Shown: piece by piece, positions 46,229 to 57,366 of the stretch | Layout: every line of letters begins with the position of its first letter | Numbering within the stretch: the first letter of the stretch is position 1 | NCBI GenBank assembly: GCA_023614405.1 | Contig: CM042691.1 | Location: 173,510,927-173,574,926, forward strand | Length of the DNA: 64,000 nt | Direction: 5' to 3' | From: Avena insularis | Taxonomy: Eukaryota; Streptophyta; Magnoliopsida; Poales; Poaceae | Position numbers and translations under genes: made by a program | The notes under the pieces: model-generated | Databases searched by the model: none | Told to the model about the DNA's origin: nothing | What the model saw: the letters and a program-made list of their open reading frames with translations, nothing else

Positions 46229-47345
46229 ACCATGGCAATTTGATAGAGAATCTGTTCATAATGGCAAAACTAATCACTATTCTCTTATGCATGATGGAAA
46301 GAAAATTGGTCTAAAACCTATGACTCCCGAACAAATTTTAAAAGATGACCTTGCTAGAGCTAATAGAGCTAAAACTAAGGAGAAAAATAAAAGTGAGAAT
46401 CAGATTGTTGCTGCAGATTTTGTACCACCAAAGAACACTAAATCTGATTCTACCCATGCTAATGAAATTCATTTGAAGAGTCCATGTATGCTTGCAAATA
46501 AAATTGATACTTCTAAACTAGATGTAAATAATACTCAATGTTATGCAATTATTTGCAAAGAGGTTTTGTTTTCATTTGGGGATATGCCTCCTTTGCCACT
46601 CGCTATTGCTAACCTTTTGCAGGAATATGAGGACGTCTTTCCTGCTGAGCTGCCACCAGGACTACCTCCTATTAGAGGAATTGAGCACCAAATTGATCTA
46701 ATTCCTGGTGCTACGTTGCCCAACCGTGCTCCATATAGAACCAATCCAGAGGAGACAAAGGAGATATAATGCAAAATTCAGGAACTACTCGACAGAGATC
46801 ATATTCATGAGTCCCTTAGCCCCTGTGTTGTTCCTATTATTTTGGTACCTAAGAAAGATGGTTCTTCGCGCATGTGTACTGATTGTAGAGCTATCAATAA
46901 TATTACTATTCGATATTGTCATCCTATTCCACGTTTAGATGACATGCTTGATGAATTGAGTGGCTCTACCATGTTTTCTAAAGTTGATTTGCGTAGTGGT
47001 TACCACCAGATTCGTATGAAATTAGGAGATGAATGGAAAACAACATTGAAAACTAAGTTCGGTTTATATGAGTGGTTAGTGATGCCGTTTGGTTTAACTA
47101 ATGCACCCAGCACTTTCATGAGATTAATGAACGAAGTTTTACGTGCTTTCATTGGACGTTTTGTGGTAGTCTACTTTGTTGATATTCTGATTTATAGCAA
47201 ATCTTTAGAGGATCATTTGGACCATTTACGTGCTGTTTTCATGCTTTACGTGATGCACGTTTATTTGGTAACCTTGAGAAGTGCACCTTTTGCACCAATC
47301 AAGTTGCGTTTCTTGGCTATGTTGTTACATCACAGGGTATTGAAT
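46161..47345 (+). pseudogene. Protease end and reverse transcriptase of element VII
   Basis: The frame shows PMQACSLLLGRPWQFDR, the end of the protease region, then VFPAELPPGLPPIRGIEHQ and a TAA at 46767. RT follows in the same frame with [44 protein letters not shown] and the active site [13 protein letters not shown]. The usual YFDD has become YFVD, with the first catalytic Asp changed to Val, so the enzyme would be dead. The frame is lost after about 47240. RT domain order is otherwise complete. Confidence 0.87.
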
Positions 47346-48580
47346 TGGATCCATCCCAGATTGAAGCTATTGAGAATTGGCCGCAGCCCAAGACGGTCAC
47401 AGAAGTGAGGAGTTTTCTTGGCCTCGCTGGTTTTTATAGGCGCTTTGTCAAACACTTTGGATCAATTGCCGCGCCGCTGAATGAGCTTACCAAGAAGGAT
47501 GTTCCCTTTGTTTGGGGTGATGCACAACAACAGGCCTTCGTCATATTGAAAGATAAGCTAGCACATGCTCCCTTACTCCAACTTCCTGATTTTACTAAGA
47601 CTTTTGAGCTTGAATGTGATGCTAGTGGAATTGGTTTGGGAGGGGTGTTATTACAAGAGGGAAAACCTGTTGCATATTTTAGTGAAAAATTGAGTGGGGC
47701 TGGTCTGAACTATTCTACTTATGATAAAGAATTATATGCGTTGGTTCAGACATTAGAAACTTGGCAACATTATCTATGGCCTAAAGAATTTGTTATTCAT
47801 TCTAATCATGAATCTTTGAAGCATATTCGTAGTCAAGCTAAGTTGAATCGTCGTCATGCAAAGTGGGTTGAATTTATTGAGTCTTTTCCTTATGTTATCA
47901 AACACAAAAAGGGTAAAGATAATATTATTGCTGATGCTTTGTCGCGCCGTTATACTTTGTTATTTCAACTTGACTTCAAAATATTTGGATTAGAAACTAT
48001 TAAGGAACAATATGTGCATGATGCTGAATTTAAAGATGTGTTGCAGAATTGTAGAGATGGTAGAACATGGAACAAGTTCGTCTTCAATGATGGATTTGTG
48101 TTCCGTGCTAACAAACTATGCATTCCGGATAGTTCTGTTCGTCTTTTGTTGTTACAGGAGGCGCATGGAGGAGGATTGATGGGACACTTTGGTGTCAAGA
48201 AAACGGAGGATGTTCTTGCTACACGCTTCTTTTGGCCACGTATGCGTCGAGATGTTGAGAGATTTGTGGCACGCTGCACTACTTGTCAAAAAGGTAAGTC
48301 TCGCCTTAATCCATATGGTTTATATATGCCTCTTCCTGTTCCTAGTGTTCCTTGGTAGGATATTTCTATGGACTTTGTCCTGGGATTGGCACGAACACAG
48401 AAGGGGAGGGATAGTATTTTTGTTGTTGTGGATCGGTTTTCTAAGATGGCACACTTTATTCCTTGTCATAAAACGGATGATGGTGCGCATATTGCTGATT
48501 TGTTCTTTCGTGAAATTGTTCGTTTGCATGGTGTGCCAAATACTATTGTCTCTAATCGTGATACTAAATTTCTTAGCCAC
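47240..48580 (+). pseudogene. RNase H and 5' part of integrase of element VII
   Basis: After a frameshift near 47240 the frame reads [40 protein letters not shown] (RNase H first Asp), [18 protein letters not shown] and [17 protein letters not shown]. Integrase starts with the zinc module [14 protein letters not shown] and CTTCQK. A TAG at 48356 replaces a Trp codon. The core begins with MDFVLGL and continues to [12 protein letters not shown], in which the catalytic Asp of SDRD is Asn. At 48581 element VIII begins. The rest of integrase resumes at 60465. Confidence 0.87.
48576..48580. repeat. Left target-site duplication of element VIII (GCCAC)
   Basis: GCCAC before the left LTR corresponds to GCCAA at 60460-60464 after the right LTR, one mismatch in five. 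Confidence 0.75.
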
Positions 48581-49086
48581 TGCAACATCCCAGATTTTTA
48601 TATTAAGATGATTAGTAGAAGCATGCATCATCCTTGCATCATTGCATCCCACGAATGATTTTAACAACAAAACCCTAACAACAAAACCTACTAAAATCAC
48701 TAATAAAGAAGTCGATCTATATGAGCAAGGAATAAGTAATCTTGTTGCGCCTTCTAAAAACTATGTAAAAACAATGTTCTCTGGTCCTATGATGAACACC
48801 TTATTTTTACAAAAATTTAGAATCAAGCTACACCAAGTTTGGACTTGATATGCAAAAGTTATGGGTATTTATTAAAAACAGAAATTGAAAACTAATAAGG
48901 AAAAAAAAGATTCAGCAGCTAACCTTGTTGGCATAGCCAGCTGCCCAGCGTCGCCGCTCCCACTGACGAACCGGGCCCACGCGTAATCCCCTTTCCCCGC
49001 GAAAACCGCATCGCCGCTGTGTATCGGTCGGACTCAGGCCGAATCGGAGAGGAAACCTTGACCCCCTCACCAAGATTTGGATGGCC

Positions 49087-49092
49087 ATATAA
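49087..49092 (+). promoter_or_regulatory. TATA box in 5' LTR of element VIII
   Basis: GGCCATATAAGCCCC is followed by GAAACCCTAAAG about 30 bp on, a common start of grass element transcripts. The 3' LTR has the same box at 57911-57916. Confidence 0.55.
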
Positions 49093-51046
49093 GCCCCACA
49101 ACCCGCTGCCTCGAAACCCTAAAGAAATTTTCGCCAACGCCACCGTCACGAACGCACCATCGATCTCGCCGGAGTTGGGCTCGGTCGAACTCGAGGCAGA
49201 GGTATCCGAGCCTCGCCTCCACCCCTTCTCCCCCTCCACGCGACCCTCGCATTCGACTCCCTCTCCTCGCGCTAATCTCCCCTTCTCTCTCGCAGAGACG
49301 CGCTCGCAATCGCTCGCCGGAGCTCTGCCAGGGACGAAGAAGGTCGGCGGAACCCTGCCGATAGACGAGGAAGCGAGGAGGATCGCCGAGGCCACGAGCG
49401 TGACCGCGAGGACCAGACGCGCCCTGTCGACCACACCGCCACCTCAGGGAGCCACTAGAGCGCCGCCGACCATCGTCACCGACGCCACCGCCGCCCAACG
49501 CCGCCGTTGCACCCTGTAAGTCGCCACCGCCTCTCCTGTCCGTCGGATCGAGATTGAACGGGTTAGATTAGAAGTTATACAAAAGGGGTATCGGCGAGTC
49601 ATGGCGTGCCACATGGCCGCACGCGTCAGCGCTGCGTCGTCTAGCTGGAGCCAATCAGGCGCTGCCACTTGGCACGTTTCGAGTTAGGGTTAGACTAGTT
49701 CGGTTCAATTTTGCAGATTTGAGTTAAATATTGCGAAAATAATATAAAATTAAATATTTGGACGAATTTAGCTTATAATATACCGTTGGATTCATAATTT
49801 TATGTAGAACCCAGATCTTCAATAAATTCCAAGTTTACACTAGGGTTTTTGATGTAGAATTTAATCATTAGATTGGTGTATTTAATTCGTAGAAAAATAA
49901 TTAGAACTCCGTTTTAGTTGATTCTTATTGCGTTGACTTTGTTTCCGCAATACCTACTGCACAAAATTATAAAACTTTACTTAGGATCATTAGATCTAAT
50001 TTGGGGCTAATTAGATGGTTGGATCTCCTATTAATCCTATGAATTATATTAGTGACTCAAATAGATTTAAACCTATGGGAAATCAATCCTAGTAACACCC
50101 TTAACACTATTGCAATCCAATTATGCTACCTTTGTCAATTTAGAAAACCAAACTTTCATAAAATACCATGTTGCATGCATGCATGATTATCTCTATGATA
50201 TGTTTTGAGCAAGTTGTGATCAGATCTATGTTTGTGATTCGTTAGATTGTTCGGAGTGCGCTAAGGAGTGATATTGTGTAGAGTGTTGCTCGGATCAAGG
50301 CAAGTTACACCACTTGTTCATAATTTTGTCCCAGTTTTGATTCTATGCATGTGATCTTCAAAATTCTGTAGTATGCATGTGTAGGATGTTCTAGTAGATT
50401 TTTTCCTTAGTATTATTTTGCAAGTGCGATGATTTTGTAGTATGCCATGAGTAGCTCTATACTTAGGATTTTCCCTCCTAATAGGTTACCCCTGTTTTTG
50501 CTAAGTATTGCTTGCTATGCTATATATACAAAGTACCGTTGGGGGGTTCGAAAGACAAATAAGTATAAAGGCTCTCTAGAGCAAACTTTTCTTCTCAAAT
50601 CCACTTCAAAATAAAACTAAGTTTTCTTCTAGGCGGAATGGTTGTCAGGTCAACGAGTGAGATTTTGGTGGAGGACGGCCACCCAGGAATCAAAGAAGTC
50701 TTCCATGTTTCAGAATTCAGAAGCTTCTAGTGCAACCACAATACATTATGGGCTCTGTATTGGCCTAGTACTTAGTGGGAAACCTCACCTGGGTACCAAC
50801 ATTTGGAGGTTCTTGGCACGGTTGGATCCGGAAGGTAGAGGGGCTACTAAGGGAAAGCCTCGCCATGGTCTTGTCTGTAAAAAGACTTGATCATGGATTG
50901 TGAGTAAAGTGCACAAACTCTCGAGAGTATTGCAATCTGATCGATCAGCCGTGTTCACGGAAACAGAACAACATTGAGCATCTGAATGATGGAGCCTCTG
51001 AAGGATATTCCTCTCTCTTTTCTAAAACAAAGTTTTGAAACCCCAT

Positions 51047-51170
51047 GGCGTGTGTAATATCGCCAATGGGTGGGATTTTGGGAACTTGGTGTGTAATATC
51101 CAAGTGTCACTTGGTGCGTAATATCCAAGTGTTTGGTTGTTTGGACACTTGGTGAGTAATATCCTCATGT
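51047..51170 (+). repeat. Tandem hairpin units in LTR of element VIII
   Basis: The word GTG(T/C/A)GTAATATC occurs four times. Two units have perfect 6 bp stems, ACTTGG at 51084-51089 pairing with CCAAGT at 51100-51105, and 51109-51114 with 51125-51130, each with a 10 bp loop. A third ACTTGG (near 51147) lacks its partner. The 3' LTR repeats this at about 59857-59980. Confidence 0.75.
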
Positions 51171-51657
51171 GCCATTCGACCTTATTTTATCTAAGCAAAT
51201 GTTTACAAAGTAGGGAAAATCTTCTCTTCTTCTCTCTACTTAAGAAAACTAGCTTTGAGAAAATGAACTCTACAACCTAAACTAGCCTTGCATGTAGAGA
51301 TAGTCCTTTCTTTCCTTGGTGTAATTTGCCAATACATTCAAAGTATTGACCCAACTTGTTGGCTACACGTCTTATGTACAGAATCCGAAGATTGAAAGGT
51401 GCATAGGGATCGCGAGTCTACACTCGACAAGCCTGGGGCGTTGATGGACTCAAGCTGCTTTTATGTTTCCGCTGTTATTTGAGCTAGCCTTATGCTAAGC
51501 AAAATTTGTAATAAATTTATACTATGGAATCTCCGTGTAATAAAGACTTTGTGTTTTACATGATATTTCATCGACTGTGAGTGCTAGCTATTGATCCAGG
51601 GACTAGCATGTTAATCACATGGACTTAGGATCCTTACCGATCCGAGGTCGCTACAGA

Positions 51658-51669
51658 TGGTATCAGAGC
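51658..51669 (+). promoter_or_regulatory. Primer binding site of element VIII
   Basis: TGGTATCAGAGC, perfect for initiator tRNA-Met, begins two bases after the LTR end. Confidence 0.9.
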
Positions 51670-51816
51670 ACATCGTTGCCTGTAGGACGTGACCCTAGGA
51701 TTGGAACCACCTCTAACTTATGTGCCTTACTTTTCTACTAAGTTGTTTTCCGCACTTCTAGTATCTGCTTTCCTCTACTTGATTAAGTATCTAATTTTCA
51801 TTCTTCTAACTTAAAG

Positions 51817-52758
51817 ATGACAAGCTTCCTTTACGACACCTTCGCGGACATCGAGCCCCTTCGCTTTGGTGGATGCCTCATGGACCTACTCACATGTTTG
51901 GACCTTCCCCTCCCAACAATCCAGGGGAGCACAATGAAGAAACTCCACAAGGACGGCTGTTGGGGAGTCAAAGTCATCCAGCCAGGAAAAGAGCGAGGCA
52001 AGAATCTGGAAGAAGACATAGCAATCCACATTGTTAGCGATTCCAAGGAGAAGGCCCTTAGCATCAGCTTGCAGCAGCTCATTGGTCGCCTATGTGGACG
52101 TCATAATGAAGCTCTCCAAGGACACTGCGGCGGCCTCTTTGGAAGACGAGATGAGGAAGGAATTCCCATGGAGTTAACCTTTGAGGAAAGGACTTCTACC
52201 AAGCGCCGAAGGACCCAATATCAAGATTTGGAGTGCCACATCCATGACCTTGAAAAGGGTACCTTCCTCGAGATGTTGAAAAACGACGAGCTATGCGCCC
52301 TCATCAAGGAGAAGGAGGAAATGATCAAGCAGCAGGAGGAGGCAATGAAGCTCCAAGAGATAAAGTTCCAGGACCAAGAGAAGAAGTTCGCTAACCAAGA
52401 GAAGAGGGTGATAAATAAAAACAAGAGGATTAGGGAACTCAAGCAGGAGATCGATGGAACTCAAGTGCAAACCGAAGGCCTTTGCAAGATAATCAATGAT
52501 GTGCGTGCTTCCAAGAGGGACGTGGCAAAGCAACTTGAAGCCGCAAAGAAGTCAAGTCTAGTGGAGGAGCTACAAAGCGAGAAGGAGGGACTTCAGGAGC
52601 ATCTTGAAGCCACTACCAAGAAGCTGCAGGATGAGATAAAGAACCTCCAAGAGAAGCTTGAAGACACCACGAAGGAGATGGAGTTGTACAAGACAACCCT
52701 AGAGCAGGAAGGCTACTCGTTCGAGGATGAGGAAGAGGAAGGTGTGGAAGATGTGTAA
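51817..52758 (+). CDS. Additional coiled-coil ORF upstream of gag in element VIII
   Basis: An intact 313-codon frame runs from ATG 51817 to TAA 52756-52758, between primer site and gag. The first 115 residues look globular (MTSFLYDTFADIEPLRFGG, GCWGVKVIQPGKERG). From about residue 135 to 300 it is rich in Glu, Lys, Gln and Leu with heptad-like spacing (EEMIKQQEEAMKLQEIK, EELQSEKEGLQEHLEA, EEIKNLQ-type repeats), a predicted coiled coil, and it ends in a very acidic tail (EDEEEEGVEDV). I do not recognise the family. It is not gag, which follows at 52971. It is free of stops, while the gag-pol frame has four. It could be a structural or regulatory partner; the function is unknown. Confidence 0.75.
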   Translation: MTSFLYDTFADIEPLRFGGCLMDLLTCLDLPLPTIQGSTMKKLHKDGCWGVKVIQPGKERGKNLEEDIAIHIVSDSKEKALSISLQQLIGRLCGRHNEALQGHCGGLFGRRDEEGIPMELTFEERTSTKRRRTQYQDLECHIHDLEKGTFLEMLKNDELCALIKEKEEMIKQQEEAMKLQEIKFQDQEKKFANQEKRVINKNKRIRELKQEIDGTQVQTEGLCKIINDVRASKRDVAKQLEAAKKSSLVEELQSEKEGLQEHLEATTKKLQDEIKNLQEKLEDTTKEMELYKTTLEQEGYSFEDEEEEGVEDV

Positions 52759-52970
52759 TAGTTGGACCACCTTTAATTCTATAGTAGAACGTTATTCACG
52801 ATTGCAATAAATACCAAGACAATTCTGGTTTAGTTAAACTTGGTTGTTTTCTGTGTTAGTTGTGTTAATATATCTTGTGTGTCTTGTGTGCTTGGTGTGT
52901 TTTCATAAGGGTAGGAGTTTACTACTTAGTCTTTCTATCTATTTCTTAACTTTTCTCTCACACCCCACAG

Positions 52971-54186
52971 ATGCCGCCAAGACGCGCGAACACCGAAATT
53001 CCTCCGGAAATAGCACAACTTTTGGCAACTCAAAACCAGCTGATCCAACTGCTCACTCAGAACATGCAAAACAACAACAACAACCCGCCACCACCACCAC
53101 CACCTCAACAGGATCGCTTGACTCGGTTTTTGAGGTTGAACCCACCTACCTTCACTAGCAGCGCTAAACCAATCATCACAGATGACTGGCTACGTACAAT
53201 CAACAAGAAGCTAGACACCGTGCAAGCTGTCGGAGCCGACAGGGTACGTTATGCCGCACACCAGCTTGAAGGACCTGCGGAATCTTTGGGATAACTACCA
53301 AGTCACCCACCCAGATATTGATGCTATCACTTGGGATCAGTTTGAGTTAGCTTTTCGCACTCATCATGTGGCTGCCGGTATCATGACTCTGAAAAGGCGC
53401 GAATTTCGCAACCTATACCAGCTGCACCATTCTGTCACCGAGTATGGTGAGCTTTTCAACAAGCTAGCCCGTTATGCACCCGATGATGTTTCCACTGATG
53501 CCAAGAGACAGGAGGAGTTCTTAAGAGGACTCAATGATGAGATATCCATTCAGCTTGTGGCTCAGAAATTTGACAACTTTCAGGAACTCTTGGATAGAGC
53601 CATTGTGGTTGAATCAAAAAGGAAGAGCATAGAAAACCGCAAGAGGAAGTCTAACCCTCACAAGCACTCTGTTCCGTACCAGAAGCAGCGCAATTCCTCA
53701 CCACCACCTTATAACAATAATGGCCTCAACCATAACGGTCATCACCATGGCGGCCACAAACACAATGGGCATAAAAACCACAATGGGAGTGGCAGCAATG
53801 GAAAGGATCTCAGTGAGGTGACATGCTTTAAGTGCAACAGGACAGGGCACTATGCAACCTCTTGCCCAGAGAAGAAGAATGGCAATGGCAATGGGAATGG
53901 AAATGGACACAACCATGGCAATGGAAACGGGAAGAAGCCAAATCCGTTTGTCAACGCCACGGTGAATCATGTCTCTATGGAGGATGCTTGTGATGCACCA
54001 GACTCTGTCATTGATAAGTTCAAACTCAATTCTATTCCCGCAGTTGTTCTTTTTGATACTGGTGCATCACATTCATTCATATCAAGGGTATTTGTGGATA
54101 GAGGCAATATACCTACAGTGACTATAAACTTTCCTCTAAGGGTAAGTTCTCCTGGGGGAGAAATAGTGGCAAACTCCGGTTGCTAG
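52971..54186 (+). pseudogene. gag and protease of element VIII
   Basis: Gag starts at ATG 52971 (MPPRRANTE), with an Asn run and a Pro run, then the capsid core (FLRLNPPTFTSS, DDWLRTINKKLDTV). One small indel at about 53285 shifts the frame at the conserved Trp-Trp site; the core continues as ITWDQFELAFRTHHV and KRQEEFLRGLNDEIS. A His/Asn/Gly-rich linker precedes the zinc knuckle CFKCNRTGHYATSC. An Asn/Gly repeat follows. The protease has VLFDTGASHSFIS, the intact D-T-G motif. The frame stops at TAG 54184-54186 and reopens directly after. Confidence 0.87.
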
Positions 54187-55899
54187 GGATTAGAACTAAG
54201 GATTGGGACACACATCTTTCCCACAAGTCCAGTAGTTCTAGAATCACAAGGATTAGACATAATCTTGGGCATGAATTGGATGTCCGAATATGAAGGAGTC
54301 ATAGATTGTGCCAAAAGAACTGTCATGCTCACAACACCGGAAGGGAAGAGAATTCGTATCAAGTCAAATTTTGCACATAAGGAAGCCATGGTGAACTCCC
54401 TTAAGGGGGTTAGCTTGGAGGAGGTACCTATTTTAAAGGAATACCCAAATGTCTTTCCAGAGGAGCTACCCGGAATGCCTCCCGACCATGATATCGAGTT
54501 CCTCATTGACTTGATGCCAGGCACGGGGCCGATAGCTAAGAGACCATACAAGATGGATGTGGACGAGTTAAAGGAACTCAAGAAACAGCTTAGGGAATAT
54601 TTGGACAAGGGATTCATCTAACCCAGCGCATCATATTGGGGAGCACCTGTCCTATTTGTGGAAAAGAAGGATAAAACCAAGAGGCTGGTTGTGGACTACC
54701 GCTCGTTGAACGAAGTGATGATTAAGAATAAGCATCCTCTGCCCAACATCAATGACTTGTTTGACCAGTTAAAGGAAGCAAGTGTGTTCTCAAAGATCGA
54801 TCTGCGATCAGGCTACTTTCAGCTAAGGATTCGAGAACAGGATGTACCCAAAACAGCTTTCACCACAAGATACGAATTGTATGAGTACACCGTGATGTCC
54901 TTTGGTCTAACCAATGCCCCGGCATACTTCATTACCATGATGAACAAGGTGTTCATGGAGTATTTGGACAAGTTTATCATGGTATTCATAGATGATATAC
55001 TCATCTACTCTAAGGATGAGAAGGAACATGAGAAACATCTACGCCTTATTATGGAGAAACTAAGAGAACACAAGTTGTATGCCAAATTCAGCAAATGCGA
55101 ATTCTGGTTAAAGGAAGTGGGATTCCTTGGTCATGTTGTGTCAGCAAAAGGAGTTGCCGTAGATCCTAGTAAGGTAGCTTCCGTGACGGAATGGGAGTCA
55201 CCCAAGAATGTGGGAGATATTAGGAGTTTCTTAGGCCTCGCAGAATATTACCGGAGGTTCATTGAAAACATTTCCAAAATAGCAAAACCCATGACGGAAC
55301 TATTGAAGAAGCAAAAGAAATTCTTATGGACCAAGGCATGTGAAGCAAGTTTTCAAGAGTTGAAGAAAGCGCATGTAGCGCCCAGTTACATGCACGATAT
55401 CCAAAAGGATTTTCAAGTCTATTGTGACGCTTCTCGACAAGGACTTGGAAGTGTATTGATGCAAGATGGGAAAGTGGTATCCTATGCCTCCCGACAACGT
55501 AAGAACCACGAACACAACTACCCCACACATGATTTGGAACTTGCATCTGTGGTTCATGCACTCAAGGTATGGAGACATTACCTCATGGGCAAACATTGTG
55601 ATGTGTTCACTGATCATAAGAGTTTGAAGTTTATCTTCACCCAAAAGGAGTTAAATATGAGGCAAAGGAGATGGCTTGAACTGATTAAGGACTATGACTT
55701 GGATTTACAGTACCACCCCGGAAAGGCAAATGTGGTGGCTGATGCCTTAAGTCGTAAGGTTTATGTGAATGGACTTACCACAGGGGAACTTCCAGAGGAT
55801 TTATGCAGGCAATTCAAGGATCTCAAGCTAGAGATAGTTCCGAAAGGATACATAGCGACTATGGAAATAGTGTCCACCTTCCAAGAGAGAATCAAGTAA
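54187..55899 (+). pseudogene. Reverse transcriptase and RNase H of element VIII
   Basis: In frame with the protease, the sequence reads LDIILGMNWM (protease end), VFPEELPGMPPDHDIEF, then a TAA at 54619. RT shows [52 protein letters not shown] and the intact active site [10 protein letters not shown]. RNase H shows [48 protein letters not shown] and [11 protein letters not shown], with the catalytic acids in place. The frame stops at TAA 55897. No frameshift was seen. Motifs look functional, but the stops would need readthrough. Confidence 0.9.
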
Positions 55900-57354
55900 G
55901 CACAAAAGGGAGATAAAGAGTTGGAAGAAATAAGAGTCAGGATAAGTGAAGGAAAGACAAAAGAATTCCTTCTGGATGAACAAGGAACCCTTTGGTATGG
56001 GAAGCTTTTGTGCATTCCCAATGACCCCGACAACAGGAAGTTGATTTTACAAGAAGCTCACGACTCACCTTACTCAATTCATCCAGGTAACACGAAGATG
56101 TACATGGATGTGAAGGATAGATTTTGGTGGAATAACCTAAAAAGAGAAATTGCCGAATATATTTCTCTGTGTGATGTATGCAATAGAGTTAAAGCCGAGC
56201 ATCAGAAACCGGCCGGATTACTTCAACCACTACCTATACCCGACTGGAAGTGGGACAAGGTAGGCATGGATTTCATCACGGGATTGCCCCGGACTCGTTC
56301 TGGATTTGATTCTATTTGGGTAGTGGTGGACCACTTCACCAAGGTGGCTCACTTCATCCCCGTAAAGACCACGTATACAAGTGTTAAGATTGCTAAGATA
56401 TACATGTCAAGGATTGTCAGTATGCATGGTGTTCCTAAGGGGATTGTATCAGATATAGGCACCCAGTTTACTTCAAAGTTTTGGCGACAACTACATGAGC
56501 CTCTTGGGACCCAACTAGAATTCAGTACTGCCTTCCACCCTCAGACAGATGGCCAAACGGAAAGGGTGAACCAAATTCTGGAAGACATGTTGAGAGCTTG
56601 CGCACTAGACTATGGGTCTAGTTGGGATGACAACCTGTCGTATGCTGAGTTCTCGTACAACAACAACAGCTACCAGACAAGTATCAAGATGGCTCCGTTT
56701 GAAGTTCTATATGGCAGGAAGTATAGGACTCTACAGCTATGCAGTGGAGTTGGTGAACATAGTCTATTTGGACCTGAATTGATCAAGGATGCCGAAGAAA
56801 AGGTACGACAGATTCAGGATAGGCTAAAGGTAGCACAATCCCGACAGAAGAGTTATGCTGATTCCAAGCGTAGAGATGTGGCTTATAAAATAGGGGACCG
56901 TGCGTATCTCCGAGTTTCACCCCTATGAGGAGTTAAGAGGTTCGGAATCAAAGGCAAGTTAGCCCCACGATTCATAGGACCATATAAGGTTCTAGCCCGT
57001 AGAGGAGAAGTTGCTTATCAGTTGGAGTTACCGGAAGGACTGACTGTTCATGATGTGTTTCATGTGTCACAACTAAAGAAGTGTCACCCAGAGATGGCCG
57101 AAACACCTCTAAGAGACACCGTTCCCCTAGATGAGGTTCAATTGGAGAATGACCTTACCTATAAGGAAAAACCCATCAAAATACTGGAAACAGCCGAAAG
57201 GATTACCTGCACCAAGACTATAAGATTCTGCAAAGTACAATGGAACCACCACTCCGAGGAAGAAGCTACGTGGGAGCATGAAGAAGACTTGAAGGCGGAA
57301 CACCGAAACCTATTTGCTAGACAACTCGAATCTCGGGGACGAGATTCTTCTTAA
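55900..57354 (+). pseudogene. Integrase with chromodomain of element VIII
   Basis: The same frame continues with KEFLLDEQGTLWYGKLLCIP, the zinc module (AHDSPYSIHPG, CDVCNRVK) and the core with MDFITGLPRT, SDIGTQFTSKFW and QTERVNQILE; all three catalytic acids D, D, E are present. A TGA at 56926-56928 replaces an Arg codon (CGA to TGA fits methyl-CpG deamination). After PKFIGPYKV-like sequence the C-terminus carries a chromodomain at about 57160-57310 (KPIKILETAER, KVQWNHHSEEEATWE). Chromodomains read histone marks and guide insertion into heterochromatin. The frame ends at TAA 57352-57354. Confidence 0.9.
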
Positions 57355-57363
57355 GGGGGGTAG
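57351..57363 (+). promoter_or_regulatory. Polypurine tract of element VIII
   Basis: TTAAGGGGGGTAG lies three bases before the TG of the 3' LTR at 57367 and overlaps the end of pol. Confidence 0.8.
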
Positions 57364-57366
57364 GTT

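Larger units (their letters stand above)
48581..51655 (+). repeat. 5' LTR of element VIII (3075 bp)
   Basis: It has a GC-rich block (48940-49680), a TATA box (ATATAA, 49087-49092), a tandem hairpin region (51047-51170) and AT-rich DNA between. The 166-codon frame at 49019-49519 is open here but truncated in the other LTR (57843-58067) and has no recognisable domain. Confidence 0.92.

Noticed and set aside
49019..49519. 166-codon ORF in the LTR of element VIII
   Set aside because: The other LTR breaks it after about 75 codons and no family is recognisable; likely a composition effect.
51047..51170. CRISPR-like array
   Set aside because: Only two to four short units, no constant repeat with unique spacers, in a plant LTR.
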